From assembly GCF_001644025.1 (NCBI RefSeq), contig NZ_LUUK01000151.1:30549-94548 (forward strand): DNA of 64,000 bases. The letters are read 5' to 3'. The notes beneath the pieces are model-generated. The model had not been told where the DNA came from, did no database searches, and saw only the letters and a list, made by a program, of their open reading frames with translations. This DNA is from Methylomonas koyamae (lineage in GTDB: Bacteria > Pseudomonadota > Gammaproteobacteria > Methylococcales > Methylomonadaceae). Shown piece after piece: positions 16,740 through 26,568 of the stretch (its first letter is position 1; each line of letters begins with the position of its first letter). The position numbers and the translations under genes are program-made.

Positions 16740-17381
16740 ATGCGATATCAGATTATCCCGGTCACCGCTTACCAGCAAAACTGCACGCTGCTGGTCTGCG
16801 AACGCAGCCGCAAGGCCGCTTTGGTCGATCCGGGCGGCGACCTGGAACTGCTCTTGGCGGCCGTTGCGCAACACGACGCCGAGTTGGAATCGATATTGGT
16901 CACTCACGGTCATCTCGACCACGTCGGCGGGGTTGCGGCGCTAGCGGAAAAGCTGAGCCTGCCGATCTCCGGTCCCCATCAAGACGACGATTTCTGGATA
17001 CAGCTGTTGCCGGAGCAATGCCGGATGTTCGGTTTTCCGCCAACCAAGATCTTTAAACCGGACCGCTGGTTGCGGGACGGCGATAGCGTTCAGGTTGGAC
17101 TCAATACCTTACAAGTCCTACATTGTCCTGGCCACACGCCGGGGCATGTGGTTTTTTACGATAGCGACGCGCGTTTGGCCATTGTCGGCGACGTATTGTT
17201 CAAGGGCTCGATCGGCCGTACCGATTTTCCGCGCGGCGACCATCAGGCGTTGTTGGACTCGATACGTCTGAAACTTTGGCCGCTCGGCGACGACGTAAAA
17301 TTCATCCCGGGACATGGGCCGATGTCGACGTTCGGCGCGGAGCGCAAAAGCAACCCATACGTCGGCGATCATTACCGCTAA
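16740..17381 (+). CDS. Glyoxalase II-like metallo-beta-lactamase fold hydrolase (YcbL type)
   Basis: This 213-residue hydrolase has the dinuclear metal motif THGHLDHVGG (His56, His58, Asp60 and His61). HCPGHTPGHVVFY, the aspartate in VGDVLFKGSIGRTD and the C-terminal PGHGPMS supply the remaining ligands. Length and motifs fit the YcbL type II glyoxalase group, which hydrolyses S-lactoylglutathione or related thioesters. It starts two bases after the sucB stop and is probably carried on the same transcript, without an obvious metabolic link. Confidence 0.88.
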   Translation: MRYQIIPVTAYQQNCTLLVCERSRKAALVDPGGDLELLLAAVAQHDAELESILVTHGHLDHVGGVAALAEKLSLPISGPHQDDDFWIQLLPEQCRMFGFPPTKIFKPDRWLRDGDSVQVGLNTLQVLHCPGHTPGHVVFYDSDARLAIVGDVLFKGSIGRTDFPRGDHQALLDSIRLKLWPLGDDVKFIPGHGPMSTFGAERKSNPYVGDHYR

Positions 17382-17392
17382 CCGAGTGGGAT

Positions 17393-17800
17393 TTACGGTT
17401 CCAGCGCCATATCGCTCAGCGCCGCGCCGTCGAGTACCGCCAGAAATTGTTCGACCGCGTCGCTCAATAAACCGGTCAAGCGGCAACCGTTTTGAAGTGC
17501 GCAAACCCCTTGTTTTTGCGGGTTGAAACATTCGGCCATCTGAAACCGGCCTTCCACTTCCCGCACCACCGCGCCGATATTGATTTCGGCAGCGGGCCTG
17601 GATAAACGGATGCCGCCGCCCTTGCCGCGCACGGTTCGCACAAATCCCTTGAGTCCCAATTTGTGCACCACTTTGACCAAGTGATTTCTGGAGATACCGA
17701 AAAACTCCGCCAATTCGCTAATCGTCACCAATTTATCGGTATTACGGCTCAAATAAATCAACACTCTGAGCGCGTAATCCGTATGAGCAGTCAGTTGCAT
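17393..17800 (-). CDS. nsrR: Rrf2-family regulator, NsrR-like
   Basis: This 135-residue Rrf2 repressor has the N-terminal winged helix MQLTAHTDYALRVLIYLS and recognition helix (ISRNHLVKVVHKL), then TVRGKGGGIRLSRPA. Three cysteines, Cys91, Cys100 and Cys106, are positioned like the iron-sulfur ligands of NsrR. The first matches E. coli NsrR Cys91 in number; the loop between the first and second is longer. NsrR senses nitric oxide and represses detoxification genes. No obvious target such as hmp or norB lies next to it. It is convergent with the YcbL-like gene. Confidence 0.88.
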   Translation of the reverse strand: MQLTAHTDYALRVLIYLSRNTDKLVTISELAEFFGISRNHLVKVVHKLGLKGFVRTVRGKGGGIRLSRPAAEINIGAVVREVEGRFQMAECFNPQKQGVCALQNGCRLTGLLSDAVEQFLAVLDGAALSDMALEP

Positions 17801-17939
17801 ATCCCTGATTCCTAAAGTTGCAATGGCAATCTTGTCTTGGAATGAGCGGTCGCTCCGAAGTGCGCTATCGATGGGTCAAGCGAATCTCCTAGACCGGCCC
17901 ATTGTTGCCGCTACCTGCACCCGCAACCCGGCAGTCGGC

Positions 17940-18410
17940 TTAATGTCCACCGTGAGACGGCGCTTGCTGGGTAAAGTCGGTCCTGCGCAATTGATAGCGT
18001 TCCGCTTGCTTGCCGGAAATGCGATTGCCGTGTTCGTCAAGCTGGGTCAGCGCGTTCTCGCCGACCAGATAGACATGGCTGGCGCCACCGTTTTTCGGGG
18101 TCAACGTGATGGTTTTACTCTTGTCGTCCCATCTGTATTTACCCTTCTCGACAAATTCGCGATCCGACTTGCCGGCGAATTGAGTCATCAACATATAACT
18201 ACTGTTTTTGTTCAGCGCCAGCGAAGTCTTAATGCCGGCGCAATCGGTGCAAGGCAGAAAACCGTTGTAGATCCCCGGCCACTCGAAACTGTCGGATCCG
18301 TGATGGCCGGCATGATCTTGCGGCCCGGCATTTTCCGCCTGAACCGGGCCGCCGAACGCGATACCGAGTGCAAGACTGGTTAACAACACTTTCAATCGAA
18401 CAATGCGCAT
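17940..18410 (-). CDS. NlpE-like copper-homeostasis/envelope protein
   Basis: This 156-residue exported protein has a signal peptide (about 1-25, ending PVQA). A histidine-containing linker (DHAGHHG) leads to the NlpE N-terminal domain with WPGIYNGFLPCTDCAGI; the CTDC pair is Cys54 and Cys57. The C-terminus has another HGGH. Unlike E. coli NlpE there is no lipobox cysteine, so it is probably a soluble periplasmic protein. NlpE proteins sense surface contact and copper through the Cpx system; a metal-linked role is inferred from the cysteines and histidines. It is separate from the RND operon by about 100 bases. Confidence 0.82.
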   Translation of the reverse strand: MRIVRLKVLLTSLALGIAFGGPVQAENAGPQDHAGHHGSDSFEWPGIYNGFLPCTDCAGIKTSLALNKNSSYMLMTQFAGKSDREFVEKGKYRWDDKSKTITLTPKNGGASHVYLVGENALTQLDEHGNRISGKQAERYQLRRTDFTQQAPSHGGH

Positions 18411-18509
18411 GTTTGCTCCCGAGCAAATTCTATGGTTTATGGCAAGGTGTCAGGACCTGTTTATCGGTCCGATCCGGATATTGTGCCACAGCGGAGGCCC
18501 GAATGACCG

Positions 18510-21500
18510 TTACCGTGTTTTATTGTCGTCGACGGGCGGGGACGTTTGCTCAGCACTGCGATCTTTCGCCAAAATTACGTAAAACGGCGGCACGACGAAC
18601 AGCGTCAATACGGTACCGATACCCAAGCCGGAAGCGATCACCAGACCGATCGCAAAGCGGCTGGCGGCGCCGGGGCCGGTGGCGGTCAACAGCGGCAGCA
18701 TCGCGACGATCATCGCGACCGTGGTCATCAGAATAGGCCGAAGCCGGATCCCGGCTGCCTGTTCGATGGCCGCCGGCTTGTTCAAGCCGTCACGCTGTTG
18801 CAGTTGGTTGGCAAATTCGACGATCAAAATACCGTTTTTGGCAACCAAGCCGATCAGCGTAATCAGGCCCACCTGGGTATAGATGTTGACGGTCGCGAAA
18901 TCGAGCATCAAAAATGCCAATGCGCTGGCGATCGATAGCGGCACTGAAATTAAGATAATCAACGGATCGCGCCAACTCTCGAATTGCGCGGCCAACACCA
19001 AGTATATAATGAGCAGAGCCATGAAGAAGGTCAGAATCAGCACGTTGCCCTGCTGACGGTATTGGCGCGACTCGCCGGTGTAGTCCGCGGCGAACCCGCG
19101 CGGAAAGATTTCTTCGGCAATGTCATCCAGCGCGGCCATCGCATCGCCGAGACCGATACCCGGCGCCGGAATCCCGCTTAGCGTGATGCTGTTGAGTTGT
19201 TGGAACTGACTGCGTTTGCCGGGTTCGACGCTATCGACGACTTTAATCAAGGCCGACAGCGGCACTTGGGCGCCGGAGCTGCCTCGCAAGTAATAGCCGT
19301 CCAATTTAGCCAAATCCTGGCGGTCTGCGTCGCCGACTTGCGGAATTACCTTGTAGCTGCGGCCTTGCAAGCCGAATCGGTTGACGTACTGTCCGCCCAG
19401 CCAACCGGCCAAGTTGGCGCCGATGTCTTCCATCGTGATACCTAAATCGGCGGCACGGTCCCGGTCGATCACCAACGTCGATTTCGGCCGGTCGAAGCGA
19501 ACGTCCTTGACCAAAAATGCAAATTGACCGCTTTGCATCGCTTGCGCCAGCACTTGCTCGGCCACCTGATCCAGCTTGGCGTAATCGGCGTCGCTGGTCA
19601 CGACGAACTGCAGGGGCAATCCGCCACCCGAGCCCGGTAAGCTGGGCGGCGATACGACGGCGGTCTGAAAGCCGGCGATACTGTCTACCTTGGCTTGCAG
19701 TTCCGGAACGACGGCTTGTTGGGAGCGCTGGCGCTCGAAACTCGACGGCATTTTCATACCGGCGAATACGGTATTGGTATCCCCGCCGAAGCCCATGATC
19801 AAAAAGCTTTCTTCGTGCTCCGGCAGGCTTTCGAAATGCCGGATCAATTCGCGGGAGTAGGTCTGATTGTATTGCAGCGTCGCGGTTTGCGGGCTACTGG
19901 CGATCGCGAACAAAAAACTTTGATCCTCGGTCGGCGCCAGTTCCTTGCCCGACCAATCGTACATCCAATAGATACTGGGCAACACCAACAGCGCGAAGAT
20001 CAGCACCGTGTACGGAAATTCCAAAATTCGGCGCAACACGGACCGGTACCCGCTGGCCAAGCCTTCGAAAAAATGTTCGACCATGGCTTCGAAACGTCCG
20101 CCGCGCCCGGCTTCCGGCAAGATGCGCGCGCTCATCATCGGCGACAACGTCAACGCGACAATCCCGGAAATCAGTACCGCGCCGGCCAGAGAAAAAGCGA
20201 ATTCGGTAAACAGCGTGCCGACCAAGCCCCCCATGAAACCGATCGGCACGTACACCGCTACCAGCGTCGTGGTCATCGCGATGATAGGCAGTCCCAGTTC
20301 GCGGGCGCCGGCCAGTGCGGCTTGCAAACGGCCGTGACCCTGTTCGATGTGTCGGTGGATGTTTTCGACGACGACAATCGCGTCGTCCACTACCAAACCT
20401 ATCGCCAGTACCATTGCCAACATCGTCAGCAAGTTGATCGAAAAGCCCATTGCCAGCATGAAAAAGCAGGCGCCGACCAGCGATAGCGGCACCGTGACCG
20501 CCGGGATCAGCGCCGCGCGGAACGAACCGAGCGACAAAAAAATCACGCCTAACACGATCGCGACGGCTTCCAACAAGGTTGCGAAGACTTCGTGGATCGA
20601 ATCCTCAATGAATTGGCTGGCGTCGTAAGGCAGCAAGATATGCATTTCGTTGGGCAAGTCGCGCTCGATCTCTTTCAACAAGGCTTTAACCGATTTCGCA
20701 ACCTTCAACGGATTGGCACCCGGCGCCTGCTCGATGCCCATGAAAATCGCGGTCTTGCCTTTGTACCAATTAACCGTGTCGTAGTCTTCGCTGCCCAACT
20801 CGATGTCGGCGATGTCGTTTAATCGAACCAGCACGCCGCGACGATTGGCAACCACCAATTGTTCGAATTCCCGTTTCGACACCGCGTCGGTCGTGGCACC
20901 CAAATCGATTTTAACGAAATTACCCTTGGTAGCGCCGATACCGGATAAATAGTTATTGGCTTTCAGCACGCCGGCGACGTCGTTGGCGGTTACGTTTAAG
21001 GCCGCCATGCGCGCGGGGTCTAGCCAGATACGCATCGCGAAGGTCTTGTTGCCCAACATCGCGGCCTTGCCGACGCCGGGGACCGCCTGCAACTTCGGCT
21101 GCACGACCCGAAGCAGATAATCGCTAATCTGCGAGTCCTGCAAGGTGTCGCTGTACAGCGCGATATACATGAGTGCGGTGTCGTCGCCGGTTTGCGAACT
21201 AATCACCGGATCCTCGGCTTCGGCCGGCAATTGATTACGCTTACCGGCCACCTTGGCCTGAATCTCGGCGACCGCGGCGTTAGGATCGTAATTCAGTCGC
21301 ATGTGAGCCTCGATGACCGAGCTGCCCTGGCGGCTATTGGAAGACAGATAATCAATGCCGTTGGCTTCGGCTATGGCCTGTTGCAGCGGCGTTGTAATAA
21401 AGCCTTTAATCAAGTCGCTGTCCGCGCCGGGATAGGCGGTCGTGATGGTCACGACGGTATTCTCGGTTTTCGGGTATTGGCGCAATTCCAAGACGTCCAA

Positions 21501-21584
21501 GGCTCTTAAGCCGAGAAGCAGGATCAGCAAACTGACGACACTGGCTAGGACCGGCCGTACAATGAATAAATCGGTCAACTTCAC
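18510..21584 (-). CDS. RND-family efflux permease (HAE1/AcrB type)
   Basis: This 1024-residue inner-membrane pump belongs to the hydrophobe/amphiphile efflux-1 family. It has twelve expected membrane helices, with the first (residues 12-30) followed by a large periplasmic loop and a second loop in the other half. The proton-relay acidic pair GLVVDDAIVVVENIHRH (Asp400 and Asp401) is present, as is VAKNGILIVEFAN in the second half. It uses proton motive force to extrude drugs or other hydrophobic molecules, working with the adjacent membrane fusion protein; an outer-membrane TolC partner is not encoded here. It overlaps the membrane-fusion gene by four bases. The substrate is unknown. Confidence 0.95.
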   Translation of the reverse strand: MKLTDLFIVRPVLASVVSLLILLLGLRALDVLELRQYPKTENTVVTITTAYPGADSDLIKGFITTPLQQAIAEANGIDYLSSNSRQGSSVIEAHMRLNYDPNAAVAEIQAKVAGKRNQLPAEAEDPVISSQTGDDTALMYIALYSDTLQDSQISDYLLRVVQPKLQAVPGVGKAAMLGNKTFAMRIWLDPARMAALNVTANDVAGVLKANNYLSGIGATKGNFVKIDLGATTDAVSKREFEQLVVANRRGVLVRLNDIADIELGSEDYDTVNWYKGKTAIFMGIEQAPGANPLKVAKSVKALLKEIERDLPNEMHILLPYDASQFIEDSIHEVFATLLEAVAIVLGVIFLSLGSFRAALIPAVTVPLSLVGACFFMLAMGFSINLLTMLAMVLAIGLVVDDAIVVVENIHRHIEQGHGRLQAALAGARELGLPIIAMTTTLVAVYVPIGFMGGLVGTLFTEFAFSLAGAVLISGIVALTLSPMMSARILPEAGRGGRFEAMVEHFFEGLASGYRSVLRRILEFPYTVLIFALLVLPSIYWMYDWSGKELAPTEDQSFLFAIASSPQTATLQYNQTYSRELIRHFESLPEHEESFLIMGFGGDTNTVFAGMKMPSSFERQRSQQAVVPELQAKVDSIAGFQTAVVSPPSLPGSGGGLPLQFVVTSDADYAKLDQVAEQVLAQAMQSGQFAFLVKDVRFDRPKSTLVIDRDRAADLGITMEDIGANLAGWLGGQYVNRFGLQGRSYKVIPQVGDADRQDLAKLDGYYLRGSSGAQVPLSALIKVVDSVEPGKRSQFQQLNSITLSGIPAPGIGLGDAMAALDDIAEEIFPRGFAADYTGESRQYRQQGNVLILTFFMALLIIYLVLAAQFESWRDPLIILISVPLSIASALAFLMLDFATVNIYTQVGLITLIGLVAKNGILIVEFANQLQQRDGLNKPAAIEQAAGIRLRPILMTTVAMIVAMLPLLTATGPGAASRFAIGLVIASGLGIGTVLTLFVVPPFYVILAKDRSAEQTSPPVDDNKTR

Positions 21585-22675
21585 GGAGCCTGCTCGCGTT
21601 CGCCGGGCGCGGGTTGGCTGTCCGGCGTGACGGCCATGCCGTTACGCAGCTTCATTTGTCCGGCGGCAACGACTTTATCGCCGAGCCGCAGCCCTTCCAA
21701 AATTTCGACTCGCCCTCCCCGACTGTCGCCGGTTTTGACTTGGCGACTTTGCACGATCCATCCGGCCGGACCGCGCTGAACCGCAAACACGGAATTGCCG
21801 TAGGGGTTGTAGCTGATGGCGGTATCCGGCAAGGTCGACACGGTTTGGTCGGCCTCGGCGGACAGTTTGATCTGGGCGAACATCCCTGGCCGAAGCAATT
21901 TCCCTGGGTTTCTAAACAGTGCCTGTACTTTGATGGTTCGACTATCGGTGTCGACCGCGGGATTCGACGCAGTGACCTCTCCTTCAAAATACTGGTCTGG
22001 AAAGGCAGGTACGCTGGCGATCACCTTTTGGCCCTTGCCAATCCGGCCAAGATCGCGTTCTGGCAACGTGAAATCCAAATACATCGGATCGAGTTGTTCA
22101 AGCATCACGATCGCCGAACCAACCGGCAAGTACTGCCCAAGATCGACGCGGCGTATGCCCAACTCGCCGGCAAATGGCGCCTTGATGTGCTTCTTAGCGA
22201 TTTGGATCTGCTTGCCGGCAACCGCCGCCGCGGCTTGATCGAGCTGCGCTCGATTTTGATCCTGATCGGCGGCGGCGATGAATTTTCGCTCCAACATGCT
22301 CTGGCCTCGCTGATACCGTAAGCCGGCCAATTTTTGTTCGGCGAGCAGGCCGTCGAGTTCCGCTCGGTCGGTAGCGCTATCCAGTTCTAGCAACAACTGT
22401 CCGGCTTTTACAGTTTGGCCGGAGTTGAAATGAATGGCTTGGACCATCCCGGCAATTTCGTTGCTGATATCGATACCGGCGACGGCGCGAAAGCTGCCGA
22501 CAGTGCTTAACGAAGAGTCCCAGTGTTCGCTTTTGACCTCGGCGAAGGCAACGACGGCCGGAGATACTGCAGGCACTTGGCTGGCCGCTTGGCGCATCCG
22601 GTAAAACTTGAGTCCGAAAATCGCACCCAGCGCAAGTAAGGTCAACAATAGTACTAGCAGGCTGCGCTTGATCAT
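21581..22675 (-). CDS. RND efflux membrane fusion protein
   Basis: About 364 residues are encoded from MIKRSLLV, the start that leaves a clean N-terminal anchor (residues 5-24). The longer frame upstream would run into the neighbouring gene. The lipoyl/barrel-sandwich region is seen in VQAIHFNSGQTVKAGQLLLELD and its partner IKAPFAGELGIRRVDLGQYLPVG, with a coiled hairpin between (AELDGLLAEQKLAGLRYQRG). It bridges the RND pump and outer membrane channel in the periplasm. It overlaps the pump gene by four bases and follows the esterase gene after 14 bases. Confidence 0.92.
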   Translation of the reverse strand: MIKRSLLVLLLTLLALGAIFGLKFYRMRQAASQVPAVSPAVVAFAEVKSEHWDSSLSTVGSFRAVAGIDISNEIAGMVQAIHFNSGQTVKAGQLLLELDSATDRAELDGLLAEQKLAGLRYQRGQSMLERKFIAAADQDQNRAQLDQAAAAVAGKQIQIAKKHIKAPFAGELGIRRVDLGQYLPVGSAIVMLEQLDPMYLDFTLPERDLGRIGKGQKVIASVPAFPDQYFEGEVTASNPAVDTDSRTIKVQALFRNPGKLLRPGMFAQIKLSAEADQTVSTLPDTAISYNPYGNSVFAVQRGPAGWIVQSRQVKTGDSRGGRVEILEGLRLGDKVVAAGQMKLRNGMAVTPDSQPAPGEREQAP

Positions 22676-22689
22676 CGATGGCGATTCGG

Positions 22690-23418
22690 TCAAAGGTATA
22701 ATGGAGCCATGCGCCGCCAGGAATGGCCTTGATGCGCGCGGCCATCCCATTCGTAGAGCCTGTGCGGCACCTGCTTCTGGGTCAGAATATGGCTCAGGTC
22801 GTGATTGTTTTGTAAAAATGGATCCGCTCTGCCGATCACCAAGGTGATGTCCAGCGCCCGAATGGCCGCCAATTGGGATTCGCAGGTCAAATTTGGCAAA
22901 AAATGCGTTGGCGTATGAAAATAAATATCGTCGTTATAGTGTCCTTCGAATAAATCCTTGAAGCATTCCACCTCCAGGGTTAGATCGAAGCGTCCGGAAA
23001 ACGCCACCAGCTTTTTGAATAAATGCGGGTGGCGAAATGCGATATTGGCGGCATGATAGGCGCCCAGACTGCAGCCATGCGAAATTAAGCACGGATGCGG
23101 GTTCTTCAGTGCAATGAACGGCAGAATTTCATTCAACACATAATCTTCGAATTGCATGTGGCGCTTGATGCGATCGCCCGGTTGACACCAAAAACAATAA
23201 AAGCTTTCGTGGTCGATGCTGTCCAGACAATACAATTGCATGTGGCCCGCGTTGATCTTGTCGGCCAAGCTATCAACAATTCGCAGGTTCTCGTATTCGT
23301 AAAAACGGCCGTCCCGAGTCGGAAAGACCAGCACTTTGGCGCCGGCATGACCGAATACCAAAAACTCCATATCGCGTTCTAAACGCGGGCTGAACCAATG
23401 ATGATATTCCCGTTTCAT
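22690..23418 (-). CDS. Putative esterase of the alpha/beta fold
   Basis: This encodes 242 residues from MKREYHHWFSPRLERDMEFL; the longer upstream start would overlap the preceding gene and lacks support. The nucleophile elbow is HGCSLGAYHA (Ser117). A possible acid lies in VIGRADPFLQNN and a histidine in GRAHQGHSW, giving a complete triad. The layout resembles bacterial esterases of the enterochelin-esterase/YbbA-like group. No signal peptide is visible. It is ten bases from the upstream acetyl esterase and 14 from the efflux genes, so the four probably form one operon. Confidence 0.8.
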   Translation of the reverse strand: MKREYHHWFSPRLERDMEFLVFGHAGAKVLVFPTRDGRFYEYENLRIVDSLADKINAGHMQLYCLDSIDHESFYCFWCQPGDRIKRHMQFEDYVLNEILPFIALKNPHPCLISHGCSLGAYHAANIAFRHPHLFKKLVAFSGRFDLTLEVECFKDLFEGHYNDDIYFHTPTHFLPNLTCESQLAAIRALDITLVIGRADPFLQNNHDLSHILTQKQVPHRLYEWDGRAHQGHSWRRMAPLYL

Positions 23419-23428
23419 CGCAAGCTTG

Positions 23429-24382
23429 TCAGTTGGGCGAGAAAAATAGCTTGAGTTCCGCCAACAACTGCTGCTCTTGTAGACGTTGCGCCGGGTATTC
23501 GAAATGGCCGGCATCCAGTGTGAACAGGCGTTTCTCACCGTGCCAGGCATTGTAAATCGCAAACTGACCCGGTGGAGCGACTACCGGATCGAACAAGGCC
23601 AATGCGGCATGCAGGGGTTGATTGGCATGGCGCACGGCGGTAGCGGCATCGTAATAGGTCAATGTGTCGGGAATATGACCCAGATGCTGACTATAGGCTC
23701 GCAATGCGTCGGCACTACCGCAACTGGGCAGACTTAAACGCAACGGCTGGTTACCGAATGTCGGTACGTTTAGGTGAACGCGACGAATTCTGCCGTCCCA
23801 AGGCACCGCTAAAGCCCCAATCCCGCCGCCGAAACTGATTCCCATATAACCGATCCGTTCTCGGGCCTGCGGATAAATCGTCCACAATACCGATACCGCC
23901 AGCCACAGATCGTCCACGCAACCGCCGATCACATAACGATCTTTATCCAGGATATTCTGCACGACATGCCAATCAGGCCGCTCCGGGATAGACGTACAAC
24001 GGCTCCGGGAAATGCCACGAAAGCACGGAAACAAGAGCGCGGTATTGGGAAAGCTCAAATGAAAGTCCGGGCCTTCCCGGCCGCCATATCCGTGTCCCAC
24101 AACGATGGCCTGCGTGACCGTTTGACCGTGCGGTTCCAGTAACCAACCGGCGATCGTGATACCGTCCGTGGACTGGTAGGAAATATCGTTGACCCGATAA
24201 CCGTCGACCAGGGTCGGGTTACCGATTTGGAAGCGTGGCGATTGCTGCAGGACTTGCCGATAACGGGTGGACCAAAAGTCCTCAAAATCGGCGGGCTCGG
24301 TCGGCGCATCGACGCCGAGCAATCGTTCGAGAGTGTAGCCATAGCCTGGGTCGTAGTTGTAAGGATGCTCAAACAGACTCAT
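23429..24382 (-). CDS. Acetyl xylan esterase/cephalosporin-C deacetylase family esterase
   Basis: This 317-residue carbohydrate esterase family 7-like protein has a start typical of the family (FEHPYNYDP, then a DFEDFW segment). GGREGPDFHLSFP and FRGISRS follow, with the nucleophile in YMGISFGGG (Ser183), a likely acid in LFDPVVAPPGQ and the histidine in DAGHFEYP. It deacetylates sugar or antibiotic esters in characterised relatives; the substrate here is unknown. No signal peptide is seen, so it is probably cytoplasmic. It heads the operon with a second esterase and the RND pump. Confidence 0.82.
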   Translation of the reverse strand: MSLFEHPYNYDPGYGYTLERLLGVDAPTEPADFEDFWSTRYRQVLQQSPRFQIGNPTLVDGYRVNDISYQSTDGITIAGWLLEPHGQTVTQAIVVGHGYGGREGPDFHLSFPNTALLFPCFRGISRSRCTSIPERPDWHVVQNILDKDRYVIGGCVDDLWLAVSVLWTIYPQARERIGYMGISFGGGIGALAVPWDGRIRRVHLNVPTFGNQPLRLSLPSCGSADALRAYSQHLGHIPDTLTYYDAATAVRHANQPLHAALALFDPVVAPPGQFAIYNAWHGEKRLFTLDAGHFEYPAQRLQEQQLLAELKLFFSPN

Positions 24383-24433
24383 CGGCGGCTATGGCAAATA
24401 TCGTAAAAAACTTGAAGCAGGCGGGGTGCCTGA

Positions 24434-24739
24434 TCAATCGACGATTTTGTATTTCTCCCTGGAAGCGTCGACCATATCCCGAAGCTCCTTGCCGGGTTTG
24501 AAGTGGGGAACATGTTTTTCGGTTAACGAAACCGATTCGCCGGTTTTGGGATTGCGTCCCAATCTAGCCGAACGATGATGCAACGAAAAACTGCCAAAAC
24601 CCCTGATTTCTATTCTATCGCCGCTAGCCAGCGTATCGCTCAAGTGATCGACAACACATCTGACAGCGAGCTCCACGTCTTTAAGCGCAAGATGCGGCTG
24701 TTTTCTAGCCAGCACCTCTATCAATTCTGATTTTGTCAC
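24434..24739 (-). CDS. ihfB: Integration host factor beta subunit
   Basis: About 101 residues are encoded from the GTG at 24739, which aligns with the MTKSEL start of E. coli IHF-beta; longer starts would add up to 16 residues. Conserved segments are [29 protein letters not shown] (here [19 protein letters not shown]), [10 protein letters not shown] and [11 protein letters not shown]. With IHF-alpha it bends DNA and supports recombination, transcription and replication. It lies downstream of rpsA, its usual neighbour in gammaproteobacteria. Confidence 0.95.
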   Translation of the reverse strand: MTKSELIEVLARKQPHLALKDVELAVRCVVDHLSDTLASGDRIEIRGFGSFSLHHRSARLGRNPKTGESVSLTEKHVPHFKPGKELRDMVDASREKYKIVD

Positions 24740-24808
24740 ATCCAACCCTGAATAATCAAAAAGGGGCGGCATGAGGTTTACGCCCACGCCACCCCCGAAG
24801 TCGACGAG

Positions 24809-26470
24809 TTATTTGTCGATTTGTTTAAAGATGTCGCCTAATGTCGCGGTACCGGCATTTTGTGACGAGTAATCCTTAATAGCGTTGGATTCTTCTTCCA
24901 TATCCTTAGCCTTGATCGACAATGAAATGGATTTGGTTTTTTTGTCGACGCCGATAAACTTAGCTTCGACTTCATCGCCTTCTTTCAGCAAAGTGCGGGC
25001 ATCTTCGACGCGATCGCGTTGAATCTCGGAAGCGCGCAAATAACCTTCGACGTTATCGGCCAGGGTAATCACAGCGCCTTTGGCATCGACTTCCTTAATG
25101 GTACCTTTCACCAAGCTGCCTTTTTCATGCAGGGCGATATAGTTTTGGAAGGGGTCTTGTTCCAGCTGTTTGATACCCAACGAAATACGCTCACGTTCGG
25201 AGTCCACGGCCAGAATAACCGTTTCGACTTCGTCGCCTTTCTTGTAGGCGCGAATCGCTTCTTCGTCGTTCTCGTTCCAGGAGATATCGGACATATGCAC
25301 CAGGCCGTCGATACCGCCATCCAAACCGATGAAGATGCCGAAATCGGTAATCGATTTGATTTTGCCGGAGATTTTGTCCCCTTTGTTGTGCGTAGCCGCG
25401 AATTCATCCCAAGGGTTGGAGCGGCATTGCTTCATGCCCAGCGAAATGCGACGGCGTTCTTCGTCGATTTCCAGAACCATGACTTCGCACTCATCACCCA
25501 GTTGTACGACCTTGGATGGGTTGACGTTTTTATTGGTCCAGTCCATTTCGGAAACGTGTACCAAACCTTCGACGCCTTCCTCGATTTCGACGAAACAACC
25601 GTAGTCGGTCAGGTTGTTGACCTTACCGAACACGCGAGTGCCGGCAGGGTAACGGCGAGCGATGTTTTGCCATGGATCTTCATCCATTTGTTTCATGCCC
25701 AACGATACGCGAGTTTTGTCTTTGTCGAATTTCAGGACTTTAACTTTAACTTCCTGACCGATCTCTACGCATTCGGACGGATGACGTACGCGGCGCCATG
25801 CCATGTCGGTGATGTGCAACAGACCGTCGACGCCGCCCAGATCGATAAACGCACCGTAATCGGTGAGGTTTTTGACGATACCGGTAACGATCGCGCCGTC
25901 TTGCAAAGTTTTGACCAATTCTTCGCGCTCGGCGCTGTATTCGCTTTCGACGACGGCGCGGCGCGACAACACGACATTGTTGCGTTTTTGGTCGATTTTA
26001 ATGACTTTGAATTCCAGATCGCGGTTTTCCAGGAAGGTAGTGTCGCGAATCGGGCGCACATCGACCAGAGAACCCGGCAGGAACGCGCGCAACGCGCCGA
26101 CCGCCACTGTGAAGCCGCCGCGTACCTTGCCGTTGATACGGCCGACAATGGTTTCTTGAGTCTCGAAGGCTTTTTCCAGTTCAGCCCACGCTTTACTTTT
26201 CTTGGCTTTGTCGCGGGAAAGAAGAGTGGCGCCCAGACCATCTTCGAACAAATCGAGAGCAACTTCGATTTCGTCACCGATATTGACTTCCAAGTCGCCG
26301 TCGGCATTCAGAAACTGCCATTTTGGAATGACACCTTCGGATTTCGCCTGTGTACTGACGATGACAAATTCGTTTTCGATGTCGACAACGGTACCGATCA
26401 ACATCGCGCCAGGACGCATTTCGGTCTTGGCATAACTCTCTTCAAACAACTCTGCAAAGCTTTCGCCCAT
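24809..26470 (-). CDS. rpsA: 30S ribosomal protein S1
   Basis: This encodes 553 residues from [14 protein letters not shown], close to E. coli S1 (557). Six S1 RNA-binding repeats can be followed, with recurrent phrases such as [49 protein letters not shown] and [26 protein letters not shown]1 brings mRNA to the 30S subunit. An ATG-to-RBS region of AGAAA precedes the start. It is transcribed in the cmk-rpsA-ihfB order conserved in gammaproteobacteria. Confidence 0.98.
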   Translation of the reverse strand: MGESFAELFEESYAKTEMRPGAMLIGTVVDIENEFVIVSTQAKSEGVIPKWQFLNADGDLEVNIGDEIEVALDLFEDGLGATLLSRDKAKKSKAWAELEKAFETQETIVGRINGKVRGGFTVAVGALRAFLPGSLVDVRPIRDTTFLENRDLEFKVIKIDQKRNNVVLSRRAVVESEYSAEREELVKTLQDGAIVTGIVKNLTDYGAFIDLGGVDGLLHITDMAWRRVRHPSECVEIGQEVKVKVLKFDKDKTRVSLGMKQMDEDPWQNIARRYPAGTRVFGKVNNLTDYGCFVEIEEGVEGLVHVSEMDWTNKNVNPSKVVQLGDECEVMVLEIDEERRRISLGMKQCRSNPWDEFAATHNKGDKISGKIKSITDFGIFIGLDGGIDGLVHMSDISWNENDEEAIRAYKKGDEVETVILAVDSERERISLGIKQLEQDPFQNYIALHEKGSLVKGTIKEVDAKGAVITLADNVEGYLRASEIQRDRVEDARTLLKEGDEVEAKFIGVDKKTKSISLSIKAKDMEEESNAIKDYSSQNAGTATLGDIFKQIDK

Positions 26471-26534
26471 CTTTTCTTTCCCAAACTTGTTAAAACACGA
26501 ACAAGTTTTCACATTTATCAAAAATTAATAAAAA

Positions 26535-26560
26535 GCCGCCGACAACCGCCGACAACCGCC
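26535..26560. repeat. Short tandem repeat upstream of rpsA
   Basis: The decamer GACAACCGCC occurs twice in direct tandem (26541-26550 and 26551-26560), with a partial copy before it. It sits in the 98-bp spacer between the cmk stop and the rpsA start, so it will be part of the rpsA leader. Confidence 0.7.
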
Positions 26561-26568
26561 AAAAAGTC

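Noticed and set aside
22676..22750. Longer start of the membrane fusion protein
   Set aside because: It would overlap the end of the upstream esterase gene and displace the N-terminal membrane anchor from the start.
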